The notes beneath the pieces are model-generated. The model was not told the origin of the DNA. It saw only the letters and a list, made by a program, of their open reading frames with translations, and searched no databases. The translations under genes were made by a program, and so were the position numbers. 64,000 bases of DNA from a bacterium (lineage in GTDB: Bacteria; Babelota; Babeliae; Babelales; Babelaceae), in the NCBI GenBank assembly GCA_023428375.1, contig JAEYYR010000001.1, positions 124,001-188,000 of the forward strand. The letters run 5' to 3'. Shown here in pieces: positions 25,825-34,019 of this stretch (position 1 is its first letter; every line of letters begins with the position of its first letter).

Positions 25825-27894
25825 TTAACTACCTTTAGACTGTAAAATCTGTTCCTGCGAATGTTTAGGAACTTCGCGATAACACTCAAATTCCATGGTG
25901 TATGTTGCGCGGCCTTTTGACATCGATCTTAACGTTGTCGCATAGCCGAACATTTCAGCAAGAGGAACCTCAGACATAATTACCTGATTACCACCTTTAT
26001 TTTCCATACCCATGATACGACCACGGCGACCGTTCAAATCACCCATAACGTCGCCCAAATATTCATCTGGTGTCTCGACTTCGACTTTCATAATCGGTTC
26101 AAGAAGTACAGGATCAGCTTTAGAAATACCATCTTTAAGCGCCATAGATGCTGCTACCTGGAATGCCATCTCTGAAGAGTCAACATCGTGGTAAGAACCA
26201 TCATAAACCGTCGCTTTAAAGTCAACGAGCGGATAGCCACCGAGAATACCAGTATTCTTAGCTTCTTCAAGACCTTTTTGTACCGCAGGAATATATTCAC
26301 GAGGAATAGTACCGCCAACAACACCATTTACGAATTCAAATCCTTTACCACGTTCAAGCGGTTCGAACTTAATCCATACATGACCATATTGACCTTTACC
26401 ACCCGACTGACGAATGAATTTACCTTCACCATCAGATGAACGTTGAATGGTTTCTTTAAACGCAACTTGCAGTTTGCCTTGCGCCACTTCAACCTTATGC
26501 TCACGCTTCAAACGATCAACGATAATCTCAAGATGCAACTCACCCATACCACGAATAACCGTCTGACCAGTTTCTTTATCAAAAGAGAATTGGAAAGATG
26601 GATCTTCCTGCATAAGTTTACGTAATCCGATACCCATTTTTTCATAGTCAGCCTTCGATTTTGGCTCAACTGATGTAGAAATAACAGGGTTTGGAATATC
26701 GATTTTTTCTAAAATAACTGGATGGCTTTCATCACAGATTGTATCACCGGTTACTGGATCTTTTAATCCAACAATAGCACCGATGTCACCTGCGCGAAGC
26801 TCATCGATCTCTTCACGTTTATTAGCGTGAAGACGAACCAATCGGCTGATACGTTCTTTAACGCCTTTAGTCGAGTTATATACATAAGAACCTGATTTCA
26901 GCGTTCCAGAATATACACGCACAAAGCTCAACATACCAACGAAAGGATCAGTCATGATTTTAAACACTAATCCAGAAAATGGCGCATTAGGATCCGTTTT
27001 ACGCTCTTCTTGTTCATGTGTTGAAGGATTTTCGCCCATAACTGGAGGAATATCTAATGGAGATGGTAAATAATCGATTACCGCATCCAACATCAATTGT
27101 ACGCCTTTATTTTTAAAAGCAGAACCACAGAACATTGGAGTTACTACACGATCCAACACACCTTTACGCAATGCAGCCTTAATTTCATCAACAGAAATTT
27201 CTTGCTCAGCAAAAAACTTTTCCATCAATTTTTCATCAAGATCACACGCTTTTTCAACAATTTTTGCTCTTAATTCTTCAACTTTTTCTTTATATTCAGC
27301 TGGAACATCGGACCAAGTAATGGTAACGCCTTTGTCATCGCCAAAAGTAGCCATCTTACGAGATAGCAAATCGATAATCGCGCTAAACTCTTCAGATTGA
27401 CCCACTGGTATCTGCATAGCAACTGCATTAGCATTCAACTTAGTATTAACGTCATTCAATACTTTAAAGAAGTCGCCACCGATACGATCAAGTTTATTAA
27501 CAAAAATGATACGAGGAACTTTATAACGATTTGCTTGACGCCATACCGTTTCAGATTGCGGTTGCACGCTACCTACACCACAGAAAACTGCGACAAAACC
27601 ATCAAGTACGCGCAATGAACGACCAACTTCAATGGTAAAGTCAACGTGTCCTGGCGTATCAATAATATTAACTTGATAATCTTTCCAAGTACAAGAAATA
27701 GCCGCTGCGGTAATAGTAATACCACGCTCTTTTTCTTGCTCCATCCAGTCGGTTGTAGCACCGCCTTCATGAACTTCACCGATTTTGTGGGTTACACCCG
27801 TATAAAAAAGCATACGCTCAGTCGTCGTTGTTTTACCAGCGTCGATATGAGCAGCAATACCTATATTTCTAAATCTTGATAACGGAACAGCCAT
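25825..27894 (-). CDS. fusA: Elongation factor G
   Basis: 689 residues. Translocase GTPase. G1 AHIDAGKTTTTERMLFYTG, G3 DTPGHVDFTIEV, G4 NKLDRIGGDF, and domain IV with GGKGQYGHVWIKFEPLERGK. All five domains are present. Thirteen bases separate it from rpsG; order rpsL-rpsG-fusA-tuf is the classic str operon. Confidence 0.98.
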   Translation of the reverse strand: MAVPLSRFRNIGIAAHIDAGKTTTTERMLFYTGVTHKIGEVHEGGATTDWMEQEKERGITITAAAISCTWKDYQVNIIDTPGHVDFTIEVGRSLRVLDGFVAVFCGVGSVQPQSETVWRQANRYKVPRIIFVNKLDRIGGDFFKVLNDVNTKLNANAVAMQIPVGQSEEFSAIIDLLSRKMATFGDDKGVTITWSDVPAEYKEKVEELRAKIVEKACDLDEKLMEKFFAEQEISVDEIKAALRKGVLDRVVTPMFCGSAFKNKGVQLMLDAVIDYLPSPLDIPPVMGENPSTHEQEERKTDPNAPFSGLVFKIMTDPFVGMLSFVRVYSGTLKSGSYVYNSTKGVKERISRLVRLHANKREEIDELRAGDIGAIVGLKDPVTGDTICDESHPVILEKIDIPNPVISTSVEPKSKADYEKMGIGLRKLMQEDPSFQFSFDKETGQTVIRGMGELHLEIIVDRLKREHKVEVAQGKLQVAFKETIQRSSDGEGKFIRQSGGKGQYGHVWIKFEPLERGKGFEFVNGVVGGTIPREYIPAVQKGLEEAKNTGILGGYPLVDFKATVYDGSYHDVDSSEMAFQVAASMALKDGISKADPVLLEPIMKVEVETPDEYLGDVMGDLNGRRGRIMGMENKGGNQVIMSEVPLAEMFGYATTLRSMSKGRATYTMEFECYREVPKHSQEQILQSKGS

Positions 27895-27906
27895 TATTCG
27901 TCCTTA

Positions 27907-28389
27907 TTACCATGAATAATGTGAAAATGCACGATTAGCTTCAGCCATTTTGTGGACATCTTGCTTCTTTTTAATCGCAGCGCCACGGCCTTCAGCCGCA
28001 TCAAAAATTTCGTTACCTAAACGAAGTCCCATAGTTTTATCAGAACGTCCGGAAGCAGCACCCACTAACCAACGTAAGCCCAAAGAAAGGCTGCGGCGTG
28101 GATTTACTTCTGTAGGAACTTGATAAACGCTACCACCTACACGACGTGGACGAACTTCAATAATAGGTGAAATTTGATCAATAGCTTTATTAAACAATTT
28201 TAAAGCTTTATCTTGATCGCCTTGCATTTTCTTAACCAATACATCAAAAGCATCGTAAACAATAGTACGGGCAGCATTTTTTTTGCCACGCCACATAACG
28301 ATATTAATAAGCTTTTGTACGGTTTCTGATCCATATTTAGGATCAACACCGATTGGTCTAATAAAATTTACCGATTTACGCCTTGCCAT
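27907..28389 (-). CDS. rpsG: 30S ribosomal protein S7
   Basis: 160 residues. Primary binder of the 30S head near the E site. Recognised from RKSVNFIRPIGVDPKYGSET, NIVMWRGKKNAARTIVYDAF and YQVPTEVNPRRSLSLGLRWL. The C-terminal KKKQDVHKMAEANRAFSHY is typical. Confidence 0.97.
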   Translation of the reverse strand: MARRKSVNFIRPIGVDPKYGSETVQKLINIVMWRGKKNAARTIVYDAFDVLVKKMQGDQDKALKLFNKAIDQISPIIEVRPRRVGGSVYQVPTEVNPRRSLSLGLRWLVGAASGRSDKTMGLRLGNEIFDAAEGRGAAIKKKQDVHKMAEANRAFSHYSW

Positions 28390-28406
28390 AGCGACACATC
28401 CCTATG

Positions 28407-28784
28407 TTATTTTTTTGATGAACGTTTAGCACCATAGAGAGAACGGCCTTGCTTACGGTCTTTAACACCTTCACAGTCCAACGTACCGCGAACTATGTGA
28501 TATTTAACACCAGGCAAATCCTTTACCCTACCGCCTCTTACAAGCACTACAGAGTGCTCTTGAAGGTTGTGTCCCTCACCACCAATGTATGCAGTAACCT
28601 CAAAACCTGTTGAAAGCTTAACACGAGCTACTTTACGTAACGCTGAGTTAGGCTTTTTAGGTGTTTGAGTAAATACTCTCACACATACACCACGCGCTTG
28701 AGGTCCACCTTTGAGCGCTGGTGATTTTGATTTGTATTTTGGCTTTATGCGTTGAATGCGCGAAAGCTGATTAATTGTGGGCAT
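28407..28784 (-). CDS. rpsL: 30S ribosomal protein S12
   Basis: 125 residues. Decoding-centre protein. MPTINQLSRIQRIKPKYKSK, the loop TPKKPNSALRKVARVKLSTG and GRVKDLPGVKYHIVRGTLD are diagnostic. The streptomycin-relevant lysines in KKPN and RVKDLPG keep wild-type-like residues. First gene of the long minus-strand run. Confidence 0.98.
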   Translation of the reverse strand: MPTINQLSRIQRIKPKYKSKSPALKGGPQARGVCVRVFTQTPKKPNSALRKVARVKLSTGFEVTAYIGGEGHNLQEHSVVLVRGGRVKDLPGVKYHIVRGTLDCEGVKDRKQGRSLYGAKRSSKK

Positions 28785-28830
28785 GTTATATCCCTAGAAA
28801 AACAGGTGAAACAACTATCTTTAGCTCTAA

Positions 28831-28836
28831 ATTATA
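28831..28836 (-). promoter_or_regulatory. Probable -10 box for the rpsL-led operon
   Basis: A consensus TATAAT on the minus strand, about 47 bases before the rpsL ATG, in the sequence CCAAGTATAATTTAG. No recognisable -35 hexamer lies 16-18 bases upstream. It is the only good candidate between divergent rpsL and rseP. Confidence 0.45.
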
Positions 28837-28994
28837 CTTGGATAACTTTACAAAAACCTAAGACAAGATTATTACTAGAGTATCTTTTTTGATTAATTTT
28901 TCAAGTTAAATACTAGATTTGTAACGATTCTACTTTCATGAATTCCTAGTAGACTATCATAAAAAAATACCTTTTACTTTGCGAGGAGCACTAA

Positions 28995-30137
28995 ATGAAC
29001 CTGTCAATGCTTGGTTTTAGCAATATTCCCTACCTTCTGCTTGGGATCATCGGCCTGGGGTTTATTATAAGCTTTCATGAGCTTGGACACTTCCTTTTTT
29101 GTAAACTATTTAAAGTTCGCACACCAACATTTTCAGTAGGATTTGGCCCTCAATTATTGGCAAAAAAAATAGGCGACACCGTGTTTACACTGTCCGCTAT
29201 TCCCCTCGGTGGTTACGTTGAAATTGCTGGGGCTGCAGAAGTTGGCCAAGGCGATCAAAAAGAAGCGGGAAGAAATGATGAATATTCCTTCCAAAATAAA
29301 CCCTACTGGCAAAAGCTTCTCATCTTATTAGGGGGAATCATTTTTAATCTAATTTTCGCATTTATCGCATTTCTTTATCTCTCGATGACCGGCGTGCCAA
29401 AAACTTCTTTGCTTTATCCATTAAACGGAACAAACCAAGTAATCGTTGTAAACGAGAATTCACCTGCATCATTCGCGGGCATCCAAAAGAATGACATTAT
29501 TACTCATGTGGGTGATTTTGCAGTACAAAATGCACCTGACATCATACAAGTCATAGAATCAATGCCAGATACAGAAAGCAATCTAACCATTGTGCGTGAT
29601 GGCCAAACAATGCAATTGCCTGTCAAAACATCATCAAAAATTGTTTCAAACAAAACAGTGGGAATGATTGGCGTAGGATTTGATACTCAAGAAATAAAGG
29701 CAACCTCACTGCAAGATGCATTCAAGTTAACATGGCAAATGTTATCTCATGGATCATTTTTAGTTTGGTCGTCGTTAGTAAATATTTTCAAAGATGGCAC
29801 CTTCAAACGCGTAGGTGGTCCATTAATGATCATTTCCCAAACAGTACAAGGCGCAAAACAAGGCATCGGTATTTTCTTATTACTCTTAGCATTTATCAGC
29901 ATTAATCTTGCTATTTTCAATCTGATACCCTTACCAATTTTAGATGGTGGACAAATTGTTACGTATAGTATTGAAGCACTGATGGGTCGCTCATTACCAG
30001 AAAATTTTAGATACATTCTCCATTTGACTACTTGGCTACTCTTCATGGCACTTTTCGTAGTGCTTACCTTCAAAGATGCAAGTAGCTTGGGATGGTTTTC
30101 GACGTTAAAAAATACAATTTCTTCGTTAATTTCCTAA
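28995..30137 (+). CDS. rseP: RIP metalloprotease RseP (site-2 protease family)
   Basis: 380-residue membrane zinc protease that cleaves substrates within the membrane, such as anti-sigma factors and signal-peptide remnants. Zinc motif H28-E-L-G-H32 in the first transmembrane helix, a PDZ domain (about 150-230) containing ENSPASFAGIQKNDIITHVG, and the second metal-ligand motif LIPLPILDGGQIV (Asp about 316) near the C-terminus. Only one PDZ is evident, where E. coli has two. The ATG has GCGAGGAG upstream. The gene stands alone, diverging from rpsL and converging on atpG. Confidence 0.94.
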   Translation: MNLSMLGFSNIPYLLLGIIGLGFIISFHELGHFLFCKLFKVRTPTFSVGFGPQLLAKKIGDTVFTLSAIPLGGYVEIAGAAEVGQGDQKEAGRNDEYSFQNKPYWQKLLILLGGIIFNLIFAFIAFLYLSMTGVPKTSLLYPLNGTNQVIVVNENSPASFAGIQKNDIITHVGDFAVQNAPDIIQVIESMPDTESNLTIVRDGQTMQLPVKTSSKIVSNKTVGMIGVGFDTQEIKATSLQDAFKLTWQMLSHGSFLVWSSLVNIFKDGTFKRVGGPLMIISQTVQGAKQGIGIFLLLLAFISINLAIFNLIPLPILDGGQIVTYSIEALMGRSLPENFRYILHLTTWLLFMALFVVLTFKDASSLGWFSTLKNTISSLIS

Positions 30138-30143
30138 AAATAA

Positions 30144-30165
30144 AGGGGGCCATTTAAAGCCCCCT
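30144..30165. terminator. Bidirectional intrinsic terminator between rseP and atpG
   Basis: Hairpin AGGGGGC-catttaaa-GCCCCCT, flanked by AT-rich sequence (ATTTATTTAA on the plus side, TATTTTTAGG on the minus side). Placed seven bases after rseP and seven before the atpG stop. Confidence 0.8.
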
Positions 30166-30171
30166 ATTTAT

Positions 30172-30978
30172 TTAATCGGCCAATCTACTACCAACCAAAT
30201 CGGTTAATTCTCGTGTAATAGTAGCTTGTCGTAATTTGTTATAATCTAATTTCATTGTTTTAAGCATATTTTCCGCATTCCGAGTTGCGTTGTCCATAGA
30301 AACAAAACGCGCTGCTTGTTCGGCCAGGAGCGATTCATAAAGCACAAACATAATTTCTGTTAGAACCTTCAAACTCGCAAACTGTCCGTACAATTCTGCG
30401 GGATTTTGATCAAATAATATGTCTGAGTCATTTAAACGAATCTCGTGAAAAACAGGGATTGTAATGAGATAAGGCTTTTGTACAAAAAAACTTGGGGCGC
30501 TATTTGCTACAAAGATAATCTCCGTATAACCATGCTTTTCCACAAATGCTTTTAAATCTTGAGCGATCTTTATGTAATTTGCTTGGGTAATCTCTGGAAC
30601 TTTACGTACAACTGAACTAAATAACTGCTCAGAAAGATCTATCAATTGTTTTCCAATGATAATTGTATCATTTTCAAATAATTGTTTTTGTTTCTTTATA
30701 AATTGAAACAAATTTGAGTTAAAACTACCGGATAATCCCTTTTGTGAACCTACATAAACGGCTAGCGTCTTGGTGTGTGATGATACATTCGCTTGATTTT
30801 CATCCATACCAACGGCTTTAGCAAAGTTTAGTAAAGAATCACGATATAGATCTAGAAAATCCTTTGCATGCTTTAATCGTGAATGACCGGACATCGCAAT
30901 TAACCGCATAGCATGGGTTGTTTTCTTAATTGTCTCAACTGTTTTAATTCGTTGTTTAAGTTTTATAAATTGTGACAT
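30172..30978 (-). CDS. atpG: F-type ATP synthase gamma subunit
   Basis: 268 residues. Central rotor stalk of F1. N-terminal helix KLKQRIKTVETIKKTTHAMR followed by LIAMSGHSRLKHA, and the C-terminal helix MDNATRNAENMLKTMKLDYN ending RQATITRELTDLVGSRLAD, match the two coiled-coil helices of gamma. It is shorter than the 285-290-residue norm. No other atp gene is nearby, although atpG normally lies between atpA and atpD. The remaining subunits must be elsewhere, or this is a detached copy. Confidence 0.9.
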   Translation of the reverse strand: MSQFIKLKQRIKTVETIKKTTHAMRLIAMSGHSRLKHAKDFLDLYRDSLLNFAKAVGMDENQANVSSHTKTLAVYVGSQKGLSGSFNSNLFQFIKKQKQLFENDTIIIGKQLIDLSEQLFSSVVRKVPEITQANYIKIAQDLKAFVEKHGYTEIIFVANSAPSFFVQKPYLITIPVFHEIRLNDSDILFDQNPAELYGQFASLKVLTEIMFVLYESLLAEQAARFVSMDNATRNAENMLKTMKLDYNKLRQATITRELTDLVGSRLAD

Positions 30979-31050
30979 TAAGTACCTTTAACAAACATAA
31001 AAAAATATCCATACTTACTTTAAGCCCATCCTTAACCTTTGACAAGTGCT

Positions 31051-31617
31051 ATGAAACTTCTAATTGACGGATACAACCTTTTTAAAAATATTTTCAAAAA
31101 AAGCGATCTTACGCTGCAAGAAAAAGATTCATTATTGAAAAAATTAATTACTTATGCAGAAAAAAAACAGTTATTAACCTATATAGTTTTTGACGGGGGC
31201 GAATTGCCTTCCAGGTATGTTGAACGCTATCAACAGACCACCGTAATTTATGCTGGTAGTTATAAGAAAGCTGATCCAATAATAATTGACATGATGAGCG
31301 AATTACAAGGAGAAATCATATTAGTCACCTCCGATCGCGAATTGATCAACAAGGCGCGATCATATCGAATTGAAGTCGTTCCACCACTGCTGTTTGAAAA
31401 CGTGTTTACAAGTCAAAAAAATGAATCGTCTGAAAAACGTCGGCTAAAAAATAAACCGGTTAAGTTGAGTGATTCTGAGGCAAGTAGCATTGACTCACTT
31501 ATGGAAGAATCTATGAACATGATTGTGGAAAAACACGAGGAATCAAAGCCGATATTACCTAATAATTCAAATACAGATAAACGTATAATGCATCTTCTCA
31601 AAAGGTTATCACTATGA
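31051..31617 (+). CDS. YacP-like NYN (PIN-like) domain protein
   Basis: 188 residues from ATG 31051 (an in-frame TTG lies 12 bases upstream). The N-terminal half matches NYN/YacP ribonuclease-like proteins: KLLIDGYNLFKNI with the first acidic residue, YIVFDGGELPSR, a KADPIIIDMM helix and IILVTSDRELINKA with the later acidic pair. These suggest metal-dependent RNA cleavage. The C-terminal third is charged and low-complexity (SDSEASSIDSLMEESMNMIV), ending in a short basic helix. Its stop overlaps the tsaE start by four bases. Confidence 0.82.
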   Translation: MKLLIDGYNLFKNIFKKSDLTLQEKDSLLKKLITYAEKKQLLTYIVFDGGELPSRYVERYQQTTVIYAGSYKKADPIIIDMMSELQGEIILVTSDRELINKARSYRIEVVPPLLFENVFTSQKNESSEKRRLKNKPVKLSDSEASSIDSLMEESMNMIVEKHEESKPILPNNSNTDKRIMHLLKRLSL

Positions 31618-32039
31618 ATCATGCTTTAATTTATTCATTAGATGAAATTAAAACTGCTGCTCAAGAGTTAGTAAATCTTCAAAGCGACGTATCCGTATTT
31701 ACTTTCGACGGTGATTTGGGGGCTGGAAAAACCACATTGATCCAAGCAATATTAGAAATAAATGGAATACATGAAACTATTCAAAGTCCAACCTATAATT
31801 ATGTGAATATCTACACTAATGCATTCAATCAACAATTTTATCATTTTGATTTGTATAGAATTAATAGCATTGAACAATTTAATAATTTTGGCTTCAATGA
31901 ATATTTATACGCTCCTAATAGTTGGTCATTTATTGAATGGCCAGAAATAATTTCTCCTTTATTAAAAAATAAAATATGCAAAGTAAGCATACAAAAAATT
32001 TCAGAAGAGCGAAGAAAATTGCTTTATACAATTGTCTAG
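31614..32039 (+). CDS. tsaE: tRNA threonylcarbamoyladenosine biosynthesis ATPase TsaE
   Basis: 141 residues. Small P-loop ATPase that works with TsaB and TsaD to make t6A37 in ANN-decoding tRNAs. Walker A FDGDLGAGKTTLIQA, SPTYNYVNIY (switch region, TSPTY motif), YHFDLYRI and the FIEWPE motif are all present. Starts with ATGA overlap on the NYN gene; the pair form a small operon. Confidence 0.95.
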   Translation: MNHALIYSLDEIKTAAQELVNLQSDVSVFTFDGDLGAGKTTLIQAILEINGIHETIQSPTYNYVNIYTNAFNQQFYHFDLYRINSIEQFNNFGFNEYLYAPNSWSFIEWPEIISPLLKNKICKVSIQKISEERRKLLYTIV

Positions 32040-32066
32040 ACATTTATTCAAGTAAGAGTGTATATA
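32037..32066 (+). promoter_or_regulatory. Candidate promoter of the fibre-like gene
   Basis: TAGACA (32037-32042, five of six to TTGACA), an 18-base spacer and TATATA (32061-32066). The -10 lies in the loop of the inverted repeat at 32049-32082, so the promoter could be controlled by a protein that binds that repeat. Confidence 0.4.
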
Positions 32067-32082
32067 AAAATTATCTTACTTG
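32049..32082. repeat. 9-bp perfect inverted repeat around a -10-like box
   Basis: CAAGTAAGA at 32049-32057 and TCTTACTTG at 32074-32082 with a 16-base spacer. As RNA it would be a hairpin just after tsaE, but there is no T-run, so it is a poor terminator. As DNA it could be an operator for the downstream gene. Confidence 0.6.
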
Positions 32083-32099
32083 AGTAAAGGTAAAAGTAC

Positions 32100-34019
32100 A
32101 TGAAGCAATTAATAAAAAAACTACTCATACCAACGCTGCTCATTATATCGATTGGAACAACCACTTCGATCACCAGCGAAAATCATAAAGATGATTTAAG
32201 GCATCTTCTTGAAGTATTACAAAAAAAATGTGATCTACCAACGCAACAAAAAATCGAAAATCATGATGCTATAGATTCAGAAGTTATTCTAGATTACATA
32301 CAAGAATGTATAACTTATATTGAAAAACATGCTGACGATTTCAGTTCCAATGAAATCGAAGACATACTTTTTCAAATCGAAAAATATTGCACATCTCCTT
32401 GCACTCAACTTCACTATAGAAATTCTGATAAAACAAAAACATACGGGTCTTTGCTTGTTAAAAGAAAAATATTAGCTGGATGCCTTGCCATTAGAGGAAA
32501 TGCTTGTATCAACGGAAAAACATTTCTCAATGATAATGTAACTGTTGCTGGAAACATTATTCCTGATGAAAATAACGCATTTTCATTAGGAAGCAGCAAC
32601 AACACTTGGCATAATATCTTTGCACAAGATGGTGTTTTTAATGGTACTTTAACTGTAGCAAATCTTGATCTTTCTGGGTCACTGATTTTCGATAATCTAG
32701 CCATTACAAACGATTTAACCGTAGGTAATACAGCTACTATTGGCAATGGACTCACCGTGTCTGCTGGCGGCGCAGATATTACCGGTGATATTACAGAAAA
32801 TGGTAATATTCTGCCAAATGGCTTGCATGATCTTGGCAGTCTTGTTGCTCCATGGGACAATCTGTATGCAAACGATGGAAATTTTGCAGGAACACTCACT
32901 GCAGCAAACTTTGTTTTAACTAATGACATTACTGTTAACAATGCAACGATCAATAATGATCTTACCGTTGGTAATACAGCCACAATTGGCAATGGACTAA
33001 CGGTGTCTGCTGGTGGCGCAGATATTACCGGTGATATTACAGAAGCAGGTAATATTCTTCCCGATGCAAATAATACGCGTGATATCGGGACTCCCGCATT
33101 ACGATGGGCTAATACTTATGCCGTTGATGGTGATTTTTCCGGAACTCTTACCGCAGCTAATTTTGTTCTCGCGAATGATATCACCGTCAATAATGCAACT
33201 ATCAACAACGATTTATCTGTTGGCAATACTGCCACTATTGGTAATGGATTAATCGTGACCGCTGGTGGCGCAGATATTACGGGTGATATTACTGAAGCAG
33301 GAAATATTCTCCCCGATGCAAACAATACGCGTGATATCGGGACTCCCGCACTACGATGGGCTAATGCTTATGCCGTTGATGGGGATTTTTCCGGAACATT
33401 AACCGCCAATAATTTTATTCTCACCAATGATATCACCGTAAATAATGCAACCATTAACAACGATTTATCTGTTGGTAATAATGCTACTATCACCAATGAT
33501 TTAAGTGTCGACACCGATACATTATTTGTTGACGCCTCAACTGATCGAGTTGGTATTAATACAGCCACACCAACGGTCGCACTTGATGTAGTAGGTGCAA
33601 CTAATATTTCTACCACAGCAACAATCGGCACCGGATTAACAGTGTCTGCTGGCGGTGCAAGTATAACGGGTACTATAAATCAAACCGGTGATATTATTCC
33701 TACCGCAGATACTTTTGATTTCGGTAGTTCCGGTAGTCGCTGGGCAAACGTTTTTGCAATTGATGGAGATTTTTCAGGCACCCTCACCGTGGATACTCTT
33801 AATATCACCAACGACATTACCGTGAACAACGCGACCATTAACAATGATTTAACCGTTGGTAATGACGCAACTATTGGCAATAATCTTGCAGTTGATACCG
33901 ATACATTATTTGTCGATGCTACCAATGATCGTGTTGGTATTAATACCTCAACACCTGCCGTTGCATTAGATGTTGTCGGCGCAACTAATATTAGTACCAC
34001 CGCAACTATTGGTACTTGA
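32100..34019 (+). CDS. Repetitive fibre/adhesin-like exported protein, N-terminal part (ends at an internal TGA)
   Basis: 639 codons beginning with the signal peptide MKQLIKKLLIPTLLIISIGT, a cysteine-containing helical region (about 25-115), then tandem beta-strand repeats. Typical units are LTVGNTATIGNGLTVSAGGA, ITGDITEAGNILP, DIGTPALRWANTYAVDGDF, SGTLTAANFVLTNDITVNN, and the DRVGINTATPTVALDVVGA motif. This pattern is found in trimeric autotransporter-like and tail-fibre-like proteins that form long stalks. The frame stops at TGA 34017-34019, where the equivalent codon in the neighbouring repeats is GGA or GGG (Gly), and continues in the same frame for 958 codons. Whether the product is truncated or read through cannot be told. 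The ATG has AAAGG ten bases upstream. Confidence 0.75.
   Translation: MKQLIKKLLIPTLLIISIGTTTSITSENHKDDLRHLLEVLQKKCDLPTQQKIENHDAIDSEVILDYIQECITYIEKHADDFSSNEIEDILFQIEKYCTSPCTQLHYRNSDKTKTYGSLLVKRKILAGCLAIRGNACINGKTFLNDNVTVAGNIIPDENNAFSLGSSNNTWHNIFAQDGVFNGTLTVANLDLSGSLIFDNLAITNDLTVGNTATIGNGLTVSAGGADITGDITENGNILPNGLHDLGSLVAPWDNLYANDGNFAGTLTAANFVLTNDITVNNATINNDLTVGNTATIGNGLTVSAGGADITGDITEAGNILPDANNTRDIGTPALRWANTYAVDGDFSGTLTAANFVLANDITVNNATINNDLSVGNTATIGNGLIVTAGGADITGDITEAGNILPDANNTRDIGTPALRWANAYAVDGDFSGTLTANNFILTNDITVNNATINNDLSVGNNATITNDLSVDTDTLFVDASTDRVGINTATPTVALDVVGATNISTTATIGTGLTVSAGGASITGTINQTGDIIPTADTFDFGSSGSRWANVFAIDGDFSGTLTVDTLNITNDITVNNATINNDLTVGNDATIGNNLAVDTDTLFVDATNDRVGINTSTPAVALDVVGATNISTTATIGT

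Noticed and set aside
34017..34019. Genome-wide UGA recoding to glycine
   Set aside because: rpoA, the NYN gene and others end at TGA with correct family C-termini, so TGA is a stop here.
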